Shown here piece by piece: positions 57,226-64,000 of a stretch of 64,000 nt of DNA. The position numbers and the translations under genes were made by a program. The notes below the pieces were generated by a model. It did not search any database. It was given only the letters and a program-made list of their open reading frames with translations, and had not been told where the DNA came from. Source of the DNA: Smallanthus sonchifolius (taxonomy: Eukaryota; Streptophyta; Magnoliopsida; Asterales; Asteraceae); contig CM042034.1 of NCBI GenBank assembly GCA_023525975.1, positions 6,331,501 through 6,395,500 on the forward strand. Reading direction: 5' to 3'. The first letter of the stretch is position 1; the number at the start of each line of letters is the position of its first letter.

Positions 57226-59950
57226 TTAATGTGGAGGTGGAGGTGGTGGTGGCCTTATCTGGTAATAGTATTGGGAGGAGCTTGTGGCGGCTGTAGGTGG
57301 AGAATAATGGATGTTTAGAGGTGCCATTGAGATGGTATCTCTTGAGTGGTGGCTGCCAGAAGTGGCTGCCGGAGCTGAGAATCCTGATGATGCTGCTGCT
57401 GCGATGTGATTGAGACCGTGCAGTTGCCACCCCCAGTAGGGTGGTCCTTGTGATGACACTGCCATGGTCCTGCTAGTTGTTGCACTTCCCTAAAAACAAT
57501 CACTCAGCTTAGAGATGAAAAAACAGCAGGTTCGGTCGGGCTGGGTTAAATATTGTACGGTTGAAACCATGGGATTGGATTGGGTTGACCCGAAATGGCA
57601 AAACACTTTTAACCCCAAAATTTGATCTTTTTATAAATAGTTAATGACTCGAGTATGAAAAAGTTTTAGAGGTTTTATGCAATAAAAATACTTTCAACTA
57701 GTACCGCCCGTTGAGGTGCTCCCTTTGATTGACCCGTTCATAACTAAACGGGTCAAAATTTTAGAAGTTTTTTCTAAAAATAAAGTATCATGTTTGCCAA
57801 AGTAAAGAGTAGAATTATATACAAACTTATCACTGAATTTACCTCATAGTTGGGAACAAAGTTTGGGTATATACCATTCCGTGATGGGGAGTGTCCTGAG
57901 TTTATGGGTAGTCCTTTAAGAGCTGTCATACCTATTGTGCTTGAAACAGGGTTCTCCAACTGCCATAATATCATAAAATAGAGTACATGCATGTAAAATT
58001 CTGTTTAATTTGGAGGCAATGTCACAATAAAATAGAGCCCAAAAGGATATATTTAGGACTATTTTTTGTTACCTGTAATCTCCGAGAGTCATGCATGTAA
58101 TTCAAATGGGCCTGCTCTAAATTTTCATTTCTACTTGAACCCGATCCAAGAGAAGGGGTTGAAATTCCCAGGCTTAAATTCAGATTATGGTCGTCTCCTG
58201 TATCTCATGGCAGAAAACTTAATAAATTTGCATGAAATAACACATACAATGATCATGGTAGATGAAAGTTACCATGAGGAGTTGAAGGAAGTATGTGTCC
58301 TTCATAACTACTAGCCTCGAAGTTGGTCACAGCTTCTCTTCCGTTACACTCAATTGCAGCCTTGTCATAAGCCCTGGTTGTCATAAAATAGGGAGAGATT
58401 GTTGGATGATACCATATTGAGGTTGCAGATTGAGAATTTAGGGTAAAAATAAACAAATTCAGTATGAAGGTGGGAATTGAATGTGTAAATTCATCCTCTT
58501 TAACACCTTGCAGCATCTTCTTCAGTGTCGAATAGTCCAAGATATATATACCTGCAATGCAAGCATTGGAATCTCCATGATGAAACTTAGGTCTCCAATC
58601 ATTCTTTTTTCAAATTGATATCCCCCAGAAGTTTCTTTGTAGTCATTAGAACATACAATGCATTACTATGAACTTAATTTAAAAGATTTATAAGTAAGTA
58701 ATAGATTATAGATCCTCACTTTTTGCCAAGAAACTGCCCCATCCGAGCTTCCCATCTGCCACATTTATGCAATGTCACCCCTCTGTATTTCGAGGTTCCC
58801 CTCGAAAAACCAGTGCTTTGTCGTCTCAATATGTGCACAAATTCTTCTTTTGAAAAATTTGGCATCTGCTTCAACCAAAAACAAGAACAAAAACAAATTA
58901 AACACAGAAAACAATCAACCTATGAACAATCTGTTACATAATCCAAAGTTCAAACCTGCTTCATATCCTCCTCATAGTCACTTATATTGAAATTGATATC
59001 AGCATCAACACCACGGAACTTAATGGCAGCACGATCATAGGCTCTGGATATCGCAATCAATCGATCAAATATTGATAAACAGCATAAAGCAACAATAAAG
59101 ATAGCAAAACTAATATCAGTTCATCATACCTAGCTGCAGAATGAGCAGTGTCAAATCCCCCTAAATACACAATCCAAAACTATAATTAATCAATAAATTC
59201 CAAAAACAGTAAATTCATACTAAAAATAGCAACAGAAGAAAAGATCAATGAATTTGATGTTCTTAATTCTTACCTAAATAAACTTGTTTCCCACAGTCCC
59301 TGCATCAAATAACAAAAAGTACAGATATAAACATAACTACAAGAATTGAAAGCTAACAGAATCAACAAAAATAACAATAAAAAACAAACAATCTAACTAA
59401 CTAATTACCAGATATGAGACTCCCATCTACCAGTCCTTCTATAGAAGGTAACTCCTCTGTACTGTGAGCTTCTTGACCTAGGTCCTCTCCTACTCTTCTT
59501 CCCCACCAGATTCGGTTGTACGTTAGGCTTCTGAGGTTGTACCTGTACTAATCTCATCTCCTGCAATTCATTACTGTCAGGACACAACAACAACGAGTTC
59601 GCCGGATTCAACCTCCCGGACTCCTCTCCTTGACTCATCGGAAACAGACGCCGAGTCACGAACTCGGACTGAGTCAGAATCTGGCTCCGATTATCCTCAT
59701 CGTAGGCGTTGCTAGACTGAGCACCGGTATCTCCAACTTTCAATATGTCAAAATTGAAGCCGGAGAAGCTCTCGCCGGCGGCGCCAGCCGAGCTAGAGTT
59801 CTCGTCGGCGTCAGCGTCTCCGTCGCAGGCATTACTGGAATTAAAACCATCCGCATTAACCACGGATGAGTTGGAGGTGCCGGATTCCTCCACATCTCGA
59901 AACCCTGTCGTTTCTTCTTCGTTAACAAAGTCCAGATTAAGATCTAACAT
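57226..59950 (-). CDS. euAP2-type transcription factor (AP2/TOE family)
   Basis: Two-AP2-domain regulator of the juvenile-adult and floral transitions. Ten exons join in phase to 494 aa: 59409-59950, 59274-59299, 59130-59160, 58956-59043, 58720-58865, 58507-58551, 58273-58373, 58073-58197, 57843-57959 and 57226-57489. I start at MLDLNLDF because this LxLxL motif is the conserved N terminus; an ATG 246 bp upstream in frame is leader. KKSRRGPRSRSSQ leads into AP2 domain 1 (about 164-220). Domain 2 spans about 256-312 with the linker KEEFVHILRRQSTGF. A second LNLSL motif lies near 331-335; both are EAR-like repression motifs. The last exon encodes AAASSGF, the miR172 target segment, and ends in a proline run. 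MLDLNL and EESGTSNSSVVNADG are closer to TOE1/RAP2.7 than to AP2 itself, but the C-terminal part is longer, so the exact orthologue is left open. Confidence 0.93.
57378..57398 (-). promoter_or_regulatory. miR172 target site in AP2/TOE
   Basis: The minus strand holds GCAGCATCATCAGGATTCT, preceded by CA. Against miR172 it pairs with a G:U at one position and mismatches only at the outer two bases, which face the microRNA 3' end. It lies in the last coding exon, translated as AAASSGF, the known location in AP2/TOE genes. Confidence 0.92.
57520..57780. mobile_element. GGTGGCAAA-type MITE relic in AP2/TOE intron 9 (possible)
   Basis: Contains GATGAAAAAACAGCAGG, GGTTGACCCGAAATGGC, AAACACTTTTAACCCC and AACGGGTCAAAATTTTAG. 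The order resembles the FtsZ2 intron 4 element, but termini are not preserved. Confidence 0.35.
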
Positions 59951-60289
59951 ATCTTTGTGTATATATCTACAATTTGAAGGATCGATTAGGTTAAACGTTA
60001 AGTAAGAAATATGTACATATATTGTATTGAAGTTTAGTGATCTGAAAGTTTTCAGGTATACATCTGTGGAAGACGAGTGTTGTGCCGGAGATGAATCGGA
60101 CGGCCGGTGATCGGAGAAGACGATTGGAAAAATATCAAAGAGGAAGAGAGAGAAAGATGTGTGTTTTGGTTTGGTTCGATTGGAGAGAGGGGACATGTCA
60201 GGCCCGTTTTAAGAGTGAACAATTGTTACCGGAAAAGGAAGTTGCCTCTTCTTTAAACAAAAATAAAAATAAAAAATCTATACTTCATT

Positions 60290-60310
60290 AATACTCCATC
60301 CGTCCAAAAA
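60290..60310. mobile_element. Stowaway (Tc1/mariner) MITE terminus
   Basis: TACTCCATCCGTCC is the TA plus CTCCNTCCGTCC end of plant Stowaway MITEs. It lies about 340 bp upstream of the AP2/TOE start codon. A matching inverted end is not found within the next 1 kb, so this is a truncated copy. Confidence 0.6.
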
Positions 60311-61140
60311 CTACAACATTTTTTTTTACTTTTTTTAAATATATTTTTCACATTTATTTAAGTATAATAATAATAATAATACATCTTTGTTTTATTGTGT
60401 GACAATAAAAATATGAATAGTAGTAGTAAACATAAATATGAAATGAAATTATTCATATGTTTATATCGTGCTATATCAAGTTAAGAGGGTTGTATGGTAA
60501 GCGTAAAGTTTGATAACTCTAAACAGAAATAGAAGTCGGAGATTTTTATAACATAAGACATACCATTATTAAAAAAAAATTTGTTGGATGGATGTTTGAA
60601 TATGTAGTTGATTTGTGTTAAATTTAAGGTTTTTTTAATTTATTTTTTTAAATGTGTTAATAGATTTGTGAGAATTTGAAATAGGGTTTTTTTGTGTATT
60701 TATCATTATGTATTTGTATGGGTAATGTGTACATTGATTTAGTGTATCGATTATGTATGAATTTAGTTGTAGAAATTGATTATGTTGACAATATTAACAA
60801 ATAGAAAATGGTTGTATAGAAATATTGACATACATGGAATCTTAGAGACGAAATTATCACTGAAGTGGATGTTTTCTTTTCATTTTCCTAATCCAATTAT
60901 AGATGTGTTGAAAGAAAAAGGAAAAGTTTAAGGGAAACGATTATTACTATCAGGTGCCCTTGTTCTAAATGTCAAAATTTAAAGTTCAAGTAGTACCAAA
61001 ATGTGAATGTCAACCTGTAATATGAGTTCATGCCTAATTATTATATGTGGTGGAACCATCTTAAACAAATACGGTCTATGACACATCATCCGATCCAAGT
61101 ACTAAATACGATAGATGATGATGTTGATGTTGCACTTAAA
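60311..61140. other. AT-rich spacer upstream of AP2/TOE
   Basis: Noncoding, with an ATA repeat at 60364-60380. Nothing further was recognised. Confidence 0.5.
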
Positions 61141-61560
61141 TGGTGATAGATAATATGGTATATACAGAGACAAAGTAGAGGAAGAACCTAATCCAACAAC
61201 AAAGAGATATTTTGACATGTTACAAAATGCTGGCAAACCTTTATGGGATGGTTGTGAAAATTACTAAAAACTAGAAGCTACAACTAGATTGTTGAATTGG
61301 AAAGCCTCTTATAACATATTCGAGTCGAGTTATAACTAATTACTTCCCAACATTAAATATACGGTACCCTAGGGTGACAAACTACTGAGTAACTTTTATG
61401 AGATGAAGAAACTATTAAAAGAACTTGGCCTACCATGTCAAAAAATTCATGCTTGCAAAAACATTGCATGTAATTTTACAAGGATGATTTAGAGTTGTCC
61501 TATTGTGGAGTGTAAGGTGAATTTCATTATAAGACAAACTATAACAAGCTAATTTGGTAT
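61140..61560 (+). pseudogene. CACTA (En/Spm) TNP2-type transposase fragment
   Basis: One plus-strand frame reads KRYFDMLQNAGKPLWDGCEN, stop, KLEATTRLLNWKASYNIFES, stop, then LLPNIKYTVP and, after a shift, SNFYEMKKLLKELGLPCQKI with HACKN. This matches the N-terminal part of plant TNP2-like CACTA transposases (LY.GC, LN.K, E.KK...LGL..EKI). Several stops show it is dead. The rest of the gene was not found downstream. Confidence 0.75.
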
Positions 61561-63529
61561 TGACTTACATACCGATTACTCCTAGACTCCAATTACTTTA
61601 TATGTTAAAAAAGACAACCGAACATATGATTTGCCATCACGATATGCAAGGCACATGACCAGACTTAAAGGAAAAAATTAACACCTGTTAGTGGAAAAGA
61701 TGTAAACTGTTACAAAATATGAACATAAAAGATGATTTATGTTATTTCATTAGTTTAAGGACGATATCTGAAATTTAATATATGGTTAAATGACAAAAAA
61801 AAATGTAATTTAATCTAGAAGTTAAACTTTCGGTCCAGTTTACAAGACAACTTCCTTTAGAACTTGAGAAACAAGTAGTTGCTTAGCTCTTGTGCACATC
61901 TTGAATTCTTGATCACACATACATGTAAATGTTTCACCAACTACTTAAGGAGCGACTGATTACTTAATTATACTTGTTCATAACAATTCATAAATCTCAA
62001 ACTCGATGGTATGTTTTCAGTTTCTACATAATCATGCATTCTCATCCGATTTTGATTTTACTCTAATAGTTAAAATCATAATTAATATGCACTCGCACTT
62101 TCAAATTTGCACTATAACTTCCATTATTAATTTCTTTTAAAAATGAATCAGTTTATGGAAAAGATAAAATATCAAGAATCACAATTCCTATTTTATTACA
62201 TTAGAGTTCTTAAATATGAGGCGTTACTTTACTTTCCCCAAATAATATAAGGATAAGGGATGGGCGATGGGAAATGAGTTGGAGTAATTTTTTAGATGAT
62301 TTTGTTAAAATTTGAGTATGGGGTTAAGAATGGAGATTGGGATGGGAATGCTCTGAGAGGTTTTGACGTTTTGTTACATGATTTAAAATTATATTTTAAC
62401 AATTAACATCCATTTCTTGATTATGATTCGAGTAACTTAAGAATATTTTATGTATAAAATCGACAAAATTAAGTTACATATTTGTCAACATCGAAAAGTT
62501 ATGAACGCAACATATTTTAACTTCTCCATACGTGATGGAGTAAAGCCAAGAACAACTTGCAAAGTCCATAATGGTCACAACAAATGACCTGTCTTCATCT
62601 TTAATCCGGCTACAGTAGCCGATGTTATATAATCAAACCGGTCATGGACCACGTTTCCTAATAATTTAAAGATTACAAACATATAGATATAGCTAATTTA
62701 AAACAAAATATGAAATTAATTTATCTTTTTATATGGATTTGTAGTTTTCATAGAATACGAAGAGTTAAATAAATAAAATATGATGTTTGAAGTAGTAAAC
62801 GCACTAGAAAATGAGATTTTAAAAGAAAAAAAAATTAAATTAAAATAATGTCTGACCACACTCCAGGTTCAATAGTTCAACCGGCCGGTTCAAATACACT
62901 CAATTAGACTGGTTTTGTAACCAGTCAACTGGATGATCCCGTGAACTTTTGAAAACATAGGGTTTGACCGATCCAAATAGGCGAAATGTTTAGTTCAAAA
63001 TTAATGTAGTCTTTGATTGTAAACAAGATTTGAAATGAATATAGTTCGAAAAGAAAGAAAGAGATCAAGGATGTATAATGACTTTAAAATAGTTTGAGAT
63101 TAAGTTTTATTTACTATTTGAAAATAAACATTAAGAAAGAATAAAAATAATAAACCTTATCTTATAGATTTTATAAAATTCAAACATTTAAAGCAAACAC
63201 CAATTTTTCAAACTTCTAAACAAAACACCAACCTAAACATTTTATCTAGGTCACATGCACAAATCGAAATACTGCCAACAAATTTGACCGGAACTCACCT
63301 TTTTGTTTTCTTTTAATTTTTCTAAAGTTTTTCTTATAATACTAATTTTTTATAAGTTGACCACTTTGATTTTTTGTTGAATTGTTGACAACTGAATCAC
63401 AAGGGTTTACAATATATATTTCTAAGTCAACTGTTAATAATTTTTCCTCAACACTATTTTTTTACACTTAAATACCAAATAATCATACACTTATAAAGAT
63501 TTAAATTCATATAATTTTTTTAGAGAAAA
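61561..63529. other. Repeat-poor AT-rich spacer
   Basis: No gene seen. Paired CCGGCCGGTTCAAATACACTC and GACTGGTTTTGTAACCAGTC words near 62880-62930 resemble hAT-like arm sequence without resolvable ends. Confidence 0.4.
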
Positions 63530-64000
63530 TTTCACCCAAAAGTAACCAAGTTTTTCACATGTTTCATTTAAGTCACTCAAAGTTTTTTTGTCTCTTTAAA
63601 GTCACTCAACTTTTATTAATTGTTACAATCCTATGTAATATTTTTATAAATGTTTAAATTTTTTAAAGTTGAATGGGGCAAATAAAATATATATAAATAT
63701 TAGTTACAAATAAGTGAAAATTTTATTCTAATTAATTTAAAAGGAGGTAATAGTGAAGAAAAAAAATTCACCAAATAATAAATAAGTTTCAAAATTGTTA
63801 TATTTAAGTCGTTTTGAATTTTTTTTTGCTAAATAGTAAACAAAATTTATATATGTTTTATTTATCTCATTAAACTTTAAAAAAATGTAAACATTTATAA
63901 AAATATTACATATGATTGGAATACCTACTGAAAGTTGAGTGACTTTAGAGAGACAAAAAAACTTTGAGTTACTTAAATGAAACACTTGAAAAAGTTTGTT
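63530..64000. mobile_element. Inverted-repeat element (AAGTCACTCAA family, copy D), reaching the window edge
   Basis: The left arm has AAAAGTAACCAAG, TTTCATTTAAGTCACTCAAA and TCTTTAAAGTCACTCAAC. The right arm is its inverse, GTTGAGTGACTTTAGAGAGA and GAGTTACTTAAATGAAAC, to about 63990. The middle, ATTCACCAAATAATAAATA to GCTAAATAGTAAACAAAAT, matches copies A-C. This is the best preserved copy; the right terminus may lie beyond the window. Confidence 0.75.

Overview
The window is nuclear DNA of a flowering plant. It has AT-rich spacers, GT-AG introns, plant-only gene families and a dense set of plant transposons. The gene set and transposon mix suggest a eudicot, perhaps an asterid or Asteraceae species, but the sequence alone does not fix this. 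Five host genes can be read exon by exon. They are chloroplast-division FtsZ2 (minus strand, last exon off the left edge), bZIP factor ABI5 (minus, 421 aa), MAP kinase MPK3 (minus, 372 aa), CCR4-NOT subunit NOT4 (plus, 910 aa) and a miR172-regulated AP2/TOE factor (minus, 494 aa). A sixth locus, an ascorbate peroxidase, looks like a pseudogene.

Layout: FtsZ2 fills 40-3534. A repeat-rich spacer follows. ABI5 lies at 6242-7787, and about 1 kb upstream of its start codon sits a 9.9 kb Ty3/gypsy Tat-type retrotransposon (about 8784-18649). That element has one 1685-codon gag-pol frame, a 16-unit 63-bp tandem array, an antisense two-exon gene, and a 3' LTR carrying its own repeats. MPK3 follows (20473-24084). 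Its 1.86 kb second intron holds a Cassandra solo LTR with a 5S-rRNA-like core and a MULE-type inverted-repeat element. A hAT element follows at 24524-25352. The stretch 25.4-37 kb is a transposon bed: a Harbinger transposase relic, a small Helitron, a second MULE-like element and a decayed Copia element. The APX-like locus is at 37318-39430. After spacer with Copia scraps come NOT4 (44727-51053), a gutted hAT transposase, a LINE tail, AP2/TOE (57226-59950), and a distal spacer with Stowaway, CACTA and inverted-repeat remnants.

The host genes are not an operon or visible pathway. FtsZ2 acts in plastid division, ABI5 in ABA responses, MPK3 in stress signalling, NOT4 in mRNA and protein turnover, and AP2/TOE in phase change and flowering. 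They share recurrent small inverted-repeat elements: one GGTGGCAAA-type family appears in introns of FtsZ2, MPK3, NOT4 and probably AP2/TOE. The most unusual object is the Tat element. Its integrase has lost the middle catalytic Asp by an in-frame deletion, its 5' end is scrambled, it is flanked by a 73-bp duplication, and it carries a spliceable antisense gene.
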